A stretch of DNA of 11,848 nt from Actinomycetota bacterium. GTDB taxonomy: Bacteria > Actinomycetota > Actinomycetes > S36-B12. Both the position numbers and the translations under genes were made by a program. Location: the NCBI GenBank assembly GCA_016870425.1, contig VGBQ01000064.1, positions 1-11,848 on the forward strand. Direction: 5' to 3'. Below the pieces are notes generated by a model. The model worked only from the letters and a program-made list of their open reading frames with translations, searched no databases and was not told the origin of the DNA. Positions 6,153 through 11,848 of this stretch are shown here, one piece after another (position 1 is the first letter of the stretch; each line of letters begins with the position of its first letter).

Positions 6153-7310
6153 TCAGCGCCGGACGGAGGTCGGCCGTGATTCCCGTGTCGACGGTGTGTA
6201 GCCGGAAGGTGCGACCATCTGCGCATCCCAGCCGGGCACGGCCTCGGGGATGCGCGGACTCGGCCCGACGTACCGAGCCGAGGGGCGCACGAGGCGACCG
6301 GTGCGCTTCTGCTCGAGGATGTGAGCGCTCCACCCGGCGAGCCGCGCGCACGTGAACATCGACGTGAACATCTGGGGCGGCACCTCGGCGAAGTCGAGCA
6401 TGATCGCCGCCCAGAACTCGACGTTGGTCTCAAGGATGCGATCGGGGCGACGGGACCGCAGCTCGGCGAGCGCGGCGGCCTCGAGGGCGACGGCCACCTC
6501 GTAGCGCGGGGCGTTGAGCTCCTGCGCCGTGCGCCGCAGGACCCGAGCGCGAGGGTCCTCGGCGCGATAGACGCGGTGGCCGAATCCCATGAGCCGCTCA
6601 CGGCGGTCGAGGACGCCGCGGATGTAGCCCTCGGGATCTCCGGTGCGCTCGATCTCCTCGATCATGCCCAGCACGCGCGAGGGGGCACCACCGTGCAGCG
6701 GGCCGCTCATCGCGCCGATCGCCCCGGAGATCGCTGCTGCGACATCAGCGCCGGTGGAGGCGATGACCCGCGCGGTGAAGGTCGAGGCGTTCATGCCGTG
6801 CTCGGCCGCGGAGACGAAGTAGGCGTCCACCGCCTGCACATGGCGGGGGTCGGGCTCACCGCGCCAGCGCGTCATGAAGCGCTCGACGATCGTCGTCGCA
6901 TCGTCGATGCGTGCCTGCGGGACCATGGGCACGCCGAGTCCGCGTGCAGCCTGCGCGACGAAGGACATCGCCATGATCGAGACGTGAGCGAGATTCTCGC
7001 GCGCGGTGTCATCGTCGATGTCGAGCAGGGGCTTCAGGCCCCAGCCGGGTGCGAGCATCGCGATAGCGGATTGCACATCGACGCGCACATCGCCGGAGTG
7101 CACGGGGATCGGATAGGGCTCCGCGGGTGGCAGGCCGGGGTTGAACTCGTTGTCGACGAGCAGCCCCCACACGTTGCCGAATGACACCCGGCCCACGAGG
7201 TCCTCGATGTCGACCCCGCGGTAGCGCAGGGATCCCCCGTCGCGATCGGGCTCCGCGATCTGGGTCTCGAAGGCGACGACGCCTTCAAGGCCCGGCACGA
7301 AATCGCTCAT
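6153..7310 (-). CDS. citA: Citrate synthase, CitA (citrate synthase 2) type
   Basis: The enzyme condenses acetyl-CoA and oxaloacetate to citrate at entry to the TCA cycle. The product has 385 residues and closely resembles mycobacterial CitA (373). Visible landmarks: FVPGLEGVVAFETQIAEPD at the N-terminus, YRGVDIEDLV (30-39), AAEHGMNASTF with His171, GPLHGGAPSRV with His206, GFGHRVYRAEDPRA with His245, and Asp306 in IMLDFAEVP. His206, His245 and Asp306 match the catalytic triad of the family. The C-terminus has a slightly longer tail (SGYTPSTRESRPTSVRR). A GTG at 7328 could add six residues, but the ATG at 7310 is favoured because TTGAAT ends 6 nt upstream and matches the leaderless pattern here. 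It reads toward serC, 26 bases away, and is divergent from pdxH. A methylcitrate side activity cannot be excluded from sequence. Confidence 0.94.
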   Translation of the reverse strand: MSDFVPGLEGVVAFETQIAEPDRDGGSLRYRGVDIEDLVGRVSFGNVWGLLVDNEFNPGLPPAEPYPIPVHSGDVRVDVQSAIAMLAPGWGLKPLLDIDDDTARENLAHVSIMAMSFVAQAARGLGVPMVPQARIDDATTIVERFMTRWRGEPDPRHVQAVDAYFVSAAEHGMNASTFTARVIASTGADVAAAISGAIGAMSGPLHGGAPSRVLGMIEEIERTGDPEGYIRGVLDRRERLMGFGHRVYRAEDPRARVLRRTAQELNAPRYEVAVALEAAALAELRSRRPDRILETNVEFWAAIMLDFAEVPPQMFTSMFTCARLAGWSAHILEQKRTGRLVRPSARYVGPSPRIPEAVPGWDAQMVAPSGYTPSTRESRPTSVRR

Positions 7311-7316
7311 GGGCCC

Positions 7317-7322
7317 ATTCAA
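7317..7322 (-). promoter_or_regulatory. Possible -10 hexamer for citrate synthase
   Basis: TTGAAT on the minus strand is followed by six bases (GGGCCC) and the ATG at 7310. It is weaker than the TANNNT sites because the second base is T, but the spacing is the same. Confidence 0.4.
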
Positions 7323-7356
7323 CCCCACTGCCCGAGGGCCTCGCCGCGGGGCGTGA

Positions 7357-7362
7357 TGGGAT
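7357..7362 (+). promoter_or_regulatory. Weak -10-like hexamer for pdxH
   Basis: TGGGAT is followed by six bases (CGGGGC) and the GTG at 7369. It keeps the first and last T of TANNNT but lacks the A. Spacing again equals six. It is listed because no ribosome-binding site is evident for pdxH. Confidence 0.3.
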
Positions 7363-7368
7363 CGGGGC

Positions 7369-8034
7369 GTGGCCGACGAGCACGACCTGCGCGGGATGCG
7401 CCTGTCCTATGACCGGGGCACCCTGGTCGAGGCCGACCTGGCCCCCGACCCCCTCGCGCAGTTCCGTCACTGGCTGGCCGATGCGATCGCCGGAGAACTC
7501 GCCGAGCCCAATGCCATGGTCCTGTCCACCGTGTCGGCGGACGGCGTACCCAGCGCACGCACGGTCCTGCTCAAGGACGCCGACGCGCGCGGCTTCGTCT
7601 TCTACACCAACCTCAGGTCACGCAAGGGCCGCGAGATCGAGGTCGCCCGTCGGGCCGCGTGCGTCTTCCCGTGGCTCCCTCTGCATCGCCAGGTCGTCGT
7701 GGTCGGATCGGCCGTCGAGGTGCCGCGCGACGAGGCCGCCGACTACTTCGCCTCGCGCCCGCACGGCTCGCGACTGGGTGCGTGGGCGAGCCGCCAGTCC
7801 GAGGTCATCGCCGATCGGGCCGTGCTGGAGGAGAGGTACGCCGAGCTCCTGGAGCGCTTCCCCGGCGATGTGCCGCTCCCCGACTTCTGGGGCGGCTGGA
7901 TCGTCGTACCGCAGACGGTGGAGTTCTGGCAGGGTCGCGAGTCGCGGCTGCACGATCGGCTCCGCTATCGACGCGTGCGCGACGGCGGAATGGACGACGC
8001 GACCGCGTGGGTCGTCGAGCGCCTGTCGCCCTGA
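7369..8034 (+). CDS. pdxH: Pyridoxamine/pyridoxine 5'-phosphate oxidase PdxH
   Basis: PdxH oxidises pyridoxine or pyridoxamine phosphate to PLP with FMN and oxygen, in the cytoplasm. At 221 residues it is the usual length (E. coli 218). Landmarks are MRLSYDRGTL (10-19), NAMVLSTVSADGVPSARTVLLKD (48-70) with the FMN-contacting Arg64 to Lys69 stretch, FYTNLRSRKGREI (78-90), the Gln108 region, SRPHGSRLGAWASRQS (129-144), and the C-terminal WQGRESRLHDR (187-197) that binds FMN and substrate. The GTG start gives the standard N-terminus. It is divergent from citrate synthase and lies close to serC, whose product needs PLP. An MFS gene follows after seven bases, so the two are likely one transcript. 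Confidence 0.96.
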   Translation: MADEHDLRGMRLSYDRGTLVEADLAPDPLAQFRHWLADAIAGELAEPNAMVLSTVSADGVPSARTVLLKDADARGFVFYTNLRSRKGREIEVARRAACVFPWLPLHRQVVVVGSAVEVPRDEAADYFASRPHGSRLGAWASRQSEVIADRAVLEERYAELLERFPGDVPLPDFWGGWIVVPQTVEFWQGRESRLHDRLRYRRVRDGGMDDATAWVVERLSP

Positions 8035-8041
8035 TCCCGCC

Positions 8042-9295
8042 ATGGCCCGCCTGCTTGCCGACCTCACGCCGCTCCGCGAGAGCGCCCCCTTCCGTCGCCT
8101 CTGGATAGGCCACAGCGTCGGCACCGCCGGCCAGCAGATGACCGCGGTCGCCGTGGCACTCGATGTCTATGACCTCACGGGCTCCTCCTGGGCTGTCGGG
8201 CTCACCGGGCTCTTCCAACTCGTGCCGCTTGTGGTCCTCGGGCTCTACGGCGGCTCGCTCATCGACCGATTCGACCGCCGACGCGTGGCACTCATCGCGA
8301 CGATCGGCCTGTGGGCCAGCACGCTCGCCTTCGTCCTGCAATCCCTCGCCGGCGTGGGCTCCGTCGCGCTGCTCTACGCCATCATCGCGGTGCAGTCGGG
8401 CTTCTTCGCCGTCGCCAATCCTGCTCGCCAGGCCATCATCCCCCGCCTGGTGCCGCTGCACCTGCTCCCCGCGGCCAACGCGCTGAGCACGCTGACCTGG
8501 GGTCTTGCCTTCACTATCGGGCCGGTCGTCGCCGGCTTCCTCATCGCGGGGACCGGCACGGTCACCACGGTGTACCTCCTCGACCTGGTCGTCTTCGCTA
8601 TCTCGGTGTGGGCGATGTGGCGCCTGCCGTCGCTGCCGCCCGAAGGCGTCGCTCCCGATGCGGCACGTGGCTGGCGCAGCGTGCTCGAGGGCCTGCGATT
8701 CCTCAGGGGCAAGCGCAATCTGCAGATGTCCTTCTACCTCGACATCGTGGCGATGGTCTTCGGCATGCCCCGCGCGCTCTTTCCCGCCATCGCCACGGCG
8801 TGGTACGGCGGGTCCTTGACCGACGTCGCCCTCATCGTCGGCCTCCTGTCCGCGGCCCCGGCCATCGGCTCGGTGATCGCGACCGTCTTCTCCGGGCCAC
8901 TGGGGCGCGTGCAGCGACAGGGCCTGGCCGTCGTCGTCTCCATCTGCGTCTGGGGCGGGGCCATTGCGGTCTTCGGCCTCGTGCGCTCGTTGCCCATCGC
9001 CCTGCTCCTCCTCGCCATCGCGGGGGGAGCCGACTCGGTCAGCGCGATCTTCCGCGCGACGATCCTGCAGGCGGCGACGCCGGACGACTACCGCGGACGC
9101 CTCCAGGGCATCTTCACCGTGGTGGTCGTGGGTGGTCCGCGCTTGGGTGACGTCGAGGCCGGTGCGGTCGCGGGTCTCTTCGGTGAGACCGTCTCGGCGG
9201 TGTCCGGCGGATTGCTGTGCCTGGTCTTCACCGGCGCTCTCGTCGCTGCCGTGCCGACGTTCCTGAGATACGACGCCGAGCACCCCGTGCCGTGA
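8042..9295 (+). CDS. MFS_3-type exporter (EntS-like), substrate unknown
   Basis: The product has 417 residues with about twelve hydrophobic segments. The opening (LRESAPFRRLWIGHSVGTAGQQM) and the motif-A loop GGSLIDRFDRRRV (70-82) are typical of the MFS_3 / DHA3 group that includes the enterobactin exporter EntS and macrolide-efflux-like carriers. The N-terminal half has VYDLTGSSWAVGL (42-54), and the second half has a further cytoplasmic loop DDYRGRLQGIF. The ATG at 8042 is chosen because the open frame upstream overlaps all of pdxH. The seven-base gap lacks a clear ribosome-binding site, suggesting coupling to pdxH. The substrate could be a siderophore, drug or metabolite; nothing nearby decides it. 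It converges on the ribbon-helix-helix gene with eight bases between stops. Confidence 0.87.
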   Translation: MARLLADLTPLRESAPFRRLWIGHSVGTAGQQMTAVAVALDVYDLTGSSWAVGLTGLFQLVPLVVLGLYGGSLIDRFDRRRVALIATIGLWASTLAFVLQSLAGVGSVALLYAIIAVQSGFFAVANPARQAIIPRLVPLHLLPAANALSTLTWGLAFTIGPVVAGFLIAGTGTVTTVYLLDLVVFAISVWAMWRLPSLPPEGVAPDAARGWRSVLEGLRFLRGKRNLQMSFYLDIVAMVFGMPRALFPAIATAWYGGSLTDVALIVGLLSAAPAIGSVIATVFSGPLGRVQRQGLAVVVSICVWGGAIAVFGLVRSLPIALLLLAIAGGADSVSAIFRATILQAATPDDYRGRLQGIFTVVVVGGPRLGDVEAGAVAGLFGETVSAVSGGLLCLVFTGALVAAVPTFLRYDAEHPVP

Positions 9296-9303
9296 CCGCC
9301 CGC

Positions 9304-9615
9304 CTAGGGCAGGTAGGCGTCGAGGATCCGTGAGAGCAGGTCGTCAGCGGCGACCCCCTGTGCCTTGGCCTCGGCACGCAGACGCTTGCGGACCGACTTG
9401 GGCACCCGGGCACCCAGGTCGACGTACTTGTCCTTGGGCGGTCCGGTGAGTGCATCGGCCGATGTCGCACCCTTGCCGGGCTTGAGGCTCGTGGACTTGC
9501 CCTTGCCCTCCTTGACGCCGCCCGGCACCGGAGCTGGCAGGGGGCGGCCGCTCACCGGGTGCAGATCGGCGTCGGCGGCGCGGCTGAGCGCGGGGCGAGG
9601 CGTCTGCGATGCCAT
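9304..9615 (-). CDS. Probable ribbon-helix-helix partner of the adjacent ParA
   Basis: The product has 103 residues. About 1-60 is low-complexity and probably disordered, rich in Pro, Gly, Lys and Ala (PGGVKEGKGKSTSLKPGKGA). The C-terminal ~40 residues fit a ribbon-helix-helix: a strand YVDLGARV (64-71), then helix PKSVRKRLRAEAKAQG (72-87), then helix AADDLLSRILDAYLP. RHH proteins dimerise and put the strand pair into the DNA major groove. The flexible N-tail plus RHH layout resembles the centromere-binding partners (ParG, omega) of small ParA systems, whose tails contact the ATPase. The ATG at 9615 is chosen because GGAGGAG sits just upstream; a longer reading to 9690 would run into the parA gene. 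It follows parA by 37 bases. RHH and pairing are inferred, not established. Confidence 0.75.
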   Translation of the reverse strand: MASQTPRPALSRAADADLHPVSGRPLPAPVPGGVKEGKGKSTSLKPGKGATSADALTGPPKDKYVDLGARVPKSVRKRLRAEAKAQGVAADDLLSRILDAYLP

Positions 9616-9620
9616 GGCTC

Positions 9621-9626
9621 CTCCGT
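9621..9626 (-). promoter_or_regulatory. Strong Shine-Dalgarno sequence that sets the RHH start
   Basis: GGAGGA on the minus strand lies about five bases before the ATG at 9615. It is one of the clearest ribosome-binding sites in the window and argues for translation from 9615, not from the upstream in-frame start at 9690. Confidence 0.6.
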
Positions 9627-9652
9627 GGGCTAGGTCAGGCAACGGTACGCCG

Positions 9653-10408
9653 TCAGGTGAGCAAGCGGTCGAGAATGTCGTCGAAGGCATCGCTCACCTC
9701 GGCGGCACCGGGGGAGCGCCAGGCCTGCACCGGCACGCCCGCGCCCTGCGCCTGCTGCACGGCTGAGCGCTCGGGGATAACGGGATTGAGCACGAGGTCG
9801 CCATAGACCCCGCGCAATTCCTCGATCCGGTAGCGGTGCTCGGAGAGATTGCCCCGCACGCGATTGACGAGCACCCCGGCCGGCTGCAGGCGCAGGTTGA
9901 CCGATGTGCGGGCCGCTTCCACCGCGCGTAGGGCGCGCGTCGCCCCCTGGAGTGCGAAGAAGCCCGGCTCGGTGACGACGAGGGCGCTGTCGGCGGCGGC
10001 CAGGCCATTGCGGGTGAGCTCATCCAGGGAGGGCGGGCAGTCGATGAGGACGATGTCGTAGCCATCCACCGCTCCCGCAAGGCTCACCCGCAGGCGGGTC
10101 GCCGAGTCCGCGCCCTCGGGTCGGTTGCGGTGAGCGACGGCCTCCTCGCTGGGGAGCAGGTCGACCTGGGGTCCCCAGCCCGTGCGGACGATGGCCTCCC
10201 GAGCGATGCCGGGGCGTCCGTCCGCGAGGACATCCCCGACGGTGAAGGCGAAGGGTGGCGGATCGAGGGCCACCGTGGCATTGGCCTGCGGGTCGAGATC
10301 GATGACCAGCGCCCGGATGCCGCGGGCCCACGCGGCGCCGGCCAGGCCGAGCACCGTGGTGCTCTTGCCCACGCCGCCCTTGAGGGACAGCACCGCCACC
10401 GCTGACAT
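9653..10408 (-). CDS. ParA/Soj-family partition ATPase
   Basis: ParA ATPases bind DNA non-specifically as ATP dimers and position plasmids, chromosomes or protein cargo along the nucleoid. The product has 251 residues. The deviant Walker A is KGGVGKST (10-17) with signature Lys10 and Lys15; Walker A' is IDLDPQANAT (36-45); Walker B is DIVLIDCPPS (118-127). The C-terminal part has AGVLVNRV (177-184) and NPVIPERSAVQQAQ (208-221), as in Soj-type proteins. There is no N-terminal helix-turn-helix domain, so it is not the long plasmid P1/F type. There is no parB beside it; instead a small RHH-like gene follows after 37 bases. Phased repeats and a long palindrome lie upstream. The family call is secure, the cargo unknown. 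It is probably not the main chromosomal parA, which normally sits next to parB near the origin. Confidence 0.92.
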   Translation of the reverse strand: MSAVAVLSLKGGVGKSTTVLGLAGAAWARGIRALVIDLDPQANATVALDPPPFAFTVGDVLADGRPGIAREAIVRTGWGPQVDLLPSEEAVAHRNRPEGADSATRLRVSLAGAVDGYDIVLIDCPPSLDELTRNGLAAADSALVVTEPGFFALQGATRALRAVEAARTSVNLRLQPAGVLVNRVRGNLSEHRYRIEELRGVYGDLVLNPVIPERSAVQQAQGAGVPVQAWRSPGAAEVSDAFDDILDRLLT

Positions 10409-10452
10409 GGGGTGAGTGTGACAGGTGGGGCGTGGCCGGTCCGTCTGAGGAG

Positions 10453-10482
10453 TACCCCTGCCACACCCCTTCGCTCACCCCT
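10453..10482 (-). repeat. Three phased AGGGGTR direct repeats upstream of parA
   Basis: On the plus strand the copies read TACCCCT (10453-10459), CACCCCT (10464-10470) and CACCCCT (10476-10482), spaced 11 and 12 bp. That is about one helical turn, so all face the same side of the DNA. Such phased short repeats are typical of binding sites for RHH centromere/operator proteins, one of which may be encoded two genes downstream. Function is inferred. Confidence 0.55.
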
Positions 10483-10487
10483 GCGCT

Positions 10488-10550
10488 CGCACCATTGCGC
10501 CGAGTGGTCGCCAAGTCGGTGAGTTAGCGACCACTCGGCGCAATGGTGCG
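10488..10550. repeat. Perfect 24-bp inverted repeat with 15-bp spacer
   Basis: The left arm is 10488-10511 and the right arm 10527-10550; they are exact reverse complements, separated by CAAGTCGGTGAGTTA. Each arm is itself partly self-complementary (ACCATT facing AGTGGT). GAGTTAG occurs at 10521-10527 and again at 10552-10558, flanking the right arm. The structure starts 15 bases past the photolyase stop on its transcribed strand, so it could act as a hairpin that stops or stabilises that transcript, though no U-tract follows. It could equally be a protein-binding site, cruciform or dispersed repeat. Confidence 0.85.
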
Positions 10551-10564
10551 CGAGTTAGGGGACG

Positions 10565-11848
10565 TCAGGTCGTGGCGGCCTGCTTCATCCGGGCGAAGCG
10601 GTCGAGGGCCTCGAGCCGCTCTGCCGCATGGTCGACGATCCGCTCGGGGTAGCCGTGGTCGTAGCCGCCGAGGGTGTCCCACGGCGTATGCACCGTCTTG
10701 CCCGGCAGGTGCGCGAGCTCGGGCACATAGCGGCGCACGTAGTCGCCGTCCGGATCGAACTTCTCGCCCTGGCCGATGGGGTTGAAGACCCGGTGGTACG
10801 GCGAGGCATCCGTGCCGCAGCCCGCCGTCCACTGCCAGCCGTGCGAGTTGCTCGCGAGATCACCGTCGCGCAGCCAGCGCATGAAGTGCGCCGCGCCGCG
10901 CTGCCACGGCAGGTGGATGTCCTTGACGAGGAAGCTCGCCACCACCATGCGCACGCGGTTGTGCATCCAGCCCTCGGCGAGGAGCTGGCGCATCCCGGCG
11001 TCCACGAAGGGGAAGCCAGTGCGCCCCTCGGCCCAGGCCTCGAAGAGCGCATTCGCCTGCTTGCCGGAGTCCCACGCGAAGTCGTCGTCGAAGCGCGCGT
11101 CCATCGACACGCGCGCGCTCTCGGGCCGCTGGTGCATCACGTCGGCGTAGAACTCCCGCCACGCGATCTCCTTGCGGAAGGTCTCCTCTCCCGCCGAGTC
11201 GCCGAGGTCGGCGAGGATCGTGCGGGGATGGATCTCGCCCCACTTGAGGTGATGGCCCATGGCGGACGTGCCGTCGAGCGCGGGGAAGTTGCGCGTGTCG
11301 TCATAGCCCGCGAGGCCGGCGGCGCGAAAGGCGGCCCAGCGCTCCAGTGCCGCGGCCTCGCCGGCGGCGGGCAGCGCGAACGGCAGCTCCGGCCGCTCGG
11401 GGAAGCCATCGCACTCCAGCGGCATGACGTACGTCGCGTCGGTGTCGGGTGCGGGTGCGCGCCAGCCGTGGCGCACCCAGGCGCGATAGAAGGGCGTGTA
11501 GACGCGGTACGCCGTGCCGTCGTCCTTGGTGACCCGACCCGGCGCTACGGCGTACGGCGATCCGGTCTCGATCAACTCGATGCCCTGGTCGGCGAGAGCG
11601 ACGCGCACGCGCGTATCGCGCTGCACGCCGTAGGGACCGTAGTCCGCAGCGATGTGCACCTGGCTCGCGCCGGCAGCCTTGGCGACCTCGACCACGTGCT
11701 CGACCGGATCGCCGTGCTTCAGGAGCAAGTGCCCGCCCAGGTCGGCATCGAGCGCCCGCAGGGAGTCGACGAGGTAGGCGCGGCGCACGTCGCTGGCGGG
11801 CTCCCACACGGCCGGGTCGACGACGAAGAGCGGCACGACCTGGCCATC
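10565..11848 (-). CDS. phr: Deoxyribodipyrimidine photolyase (class I CPD-type), 5'-partial
   Basis: This flavoenzyme uses blue light to split UV-induced pyrimidine dimers in DNA. The window shows 427 residues; E. coli has 472, so about 30-45 N-terminal residues are missing beyond the right edge. The visible reading opens with DGQVVPLFVVDPAVW, part of the N-terminal antenna-binding domain, so the GTG at 11836 is internal. The FAD domain is complete: TRNFPALDGTSAMGHHLKWGE, EIAWREFYADV, GRTGFPFVDAGMRQL, GWMHNRVRMVVASFLVKD, LPWQRGAAHFMRWLRDGDLA, then HGWQWTAGCGTDASPYHR and VFNPIGQGEKFDPDGDYVRR. Tryptophans in FAWDSG, LPWQRG and HGWQW fit the electron-transfer triad. The GCGTDASPY loop has Cys where E. 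coli has Thr. The 24-bp inverted repeat follows 15 bases after the stop. A cryptochrome role is less likely but not excluded. Confidence 0.95.
   Translation of the reverse strand, partial: DGQVVPLFVVDPAVWEPASDVRRAYLVDSLRALDADLGGHLLLKHGDPVEHVVEVAKAAGASQVHIAADYGPYGVQRDTRVRVALADQGIELIETGSPYAVAPGRVTKDDGTAYRVYTPFYRAWVRHGWRAPAPDTDATYVMPLECDGFPERPELPFALPAAGEAAALERWAAFRAAGLAGYDDTRNFPALDGTSAMGHHLKWGEIHPRTILADLGDSAGEETFRKEIAWREFYADVMHQRPESARVSMDARFDDDFAWDSGKQANALFEAWAEGRTGFPFVDAGMRQLLAEGWMHNRVRMVVASFLVKDIHLPWQRGAAHFMRWLRDGDLASNSHGWQWTAGCGTDASPYHRVFNPIGQGEKFDPDGDYVRRYVPELAHLPGKTVHTPWDTLGGYDHGYPERIVDHAAERLEALDRFARMKQAATT

Larger units (their letters stand above)
10409..10564. other. Intergenic region between photolyase and parA, repeat-rich
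   Basis: These 156 bases hold the putative parA control region: three phased AGGGGTR repeats (minus strand), an opposite-facing GGGGTG at 10409-10414 touching the parA start codon, and the 24-bp inverted repeat near the photolyase stop. I see no good TANNNT -10 element just before parA and no coding sequence. Confidence 0.6.

Noticed and set aside
4996..6201. 401-codon open frame opposite serC
   Set aside because: Antisense shadow of serC with Val/Gly/Arg/Glu-rich composition and no motif.
6127..6351. Upstream extension of SerC
   Set aside because: It overlaps the end of citrate synthase, is Arg-rich shadow sequence and exceeds the family length; the GTG at 6126 has a well-placed -10 hexamer.
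7181..8041. 704-residue reading that would fuse a protein to the second MFS transporter
   Set aside because: The first 287 codons are a shadow of citrate synthase and pdxH; transporter homology starts at the ATG at 8042.
7805..9283. Long 492-codon open frame on the minus strand opposite the second MFS gene
   Set aside because: It is charged low-complexity (Asp/Glu/Arg/Gly) sequence typical of antisense frames in GC-rich genes, with no recognisable domain.
9616..9690. Longer start for the RHH protein
   Set aside because: It would overlap the 3' end of parA; the strong GGAGGA before the ATG at 9615 decides the start.
10488..10550. Classical intrinsic terminator for the photolyase gene
   Set aside because: The stem is unusually long, the loop is 15 nt and no U-run follows on the transcribed strand; termination remains possible but is not claimed as a feature.
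1..11848. Mobile element, prophage or integrated plasmid signature
   Set aside because: No transposase, integrase, att-like repeats or phage genes are visible; ParA alone is not evidence of a plasmid.

Overview
The window is high-GC DNA, roughly two-thirds G+C by eye, with GTG starts alongside ATG and very short intergenic gaps. It looks like the chromosome of an actinobacterium. The strongest evidence is content and order: a cold-shock protein with a C-terminal extension, a small lipoprotein, a DUF3027 protein, a DUF2530 protein, an MFS transporter, an actinobacterial-type phosphoserine transaminase (SerC), a CitA-type citrate synthase and PdxH. The SerC and citrate synthase sequences strongly resemble the Mycobacterium tuberculosis proteins as I remember them. 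I cannot name the genus. There is no tRNA, rRNA, transposase, integrase, phage gene or CRISPR array.

Layout. 1-1257 (+) is the 3' part of a sedolisin (S53) peptidase gene, open at the left edge. It converges, with one base between, on a small two-helix membrane protein (1259-1474, -). 1564-3189 (+) is a three-gene run: cold-shock protein, lipoprotein and DUF3027 protein, the last two overlapping by one base. It converges on the DUF2530 gene (3196-3462, -), which shares a 36-bp divergent promoter region with a possible 28-residue membrane protein (3499-3585, +). 3586-3799 is non-coding and carries short repeats at 44-45 bp intervals. Next, reading leftward, come citrate synthase (7310-6153), serC (6126-5002) and an MFS transporter (4990-3800). 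Divergent from citrate synthase is pdxH (7369-8034, +), followed by an MFS_3-type transporter (8042-9295, +). The right end, all on the minus strand, holds a photolyase cut by the window edge (10565-11848), a perfect 24-bp inverted repeat, a ParA ATPase (9653-10408) and a probable ribbon-helix-helix partner (9304-9615).

Function. Most of the window is core metabolism and housekeeping: entry of carbon into the TCA cycle (citrate synthase), serine synthesis (SerC, a PLP enzyme), PLP formation (PdxH), light-driven DNA repair (photolyase) and RNA chaperoning (cold-shock protein). Two things stand out. First, a recurring start architecture: a TANNNT-like -10 hexamer ends 6-7 nt before the start codon of several genes, which predicts leaderless transcripts. 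It also fixes the starts of serC and citrate synthase. Second, a chromosomal ParA/RHH-like pair lies beside phased AGGGGTR repeats and a long palindrome. This is a candidate partition or cargo-positioning module. I see no clearly unprecedented system; these are the best leads.
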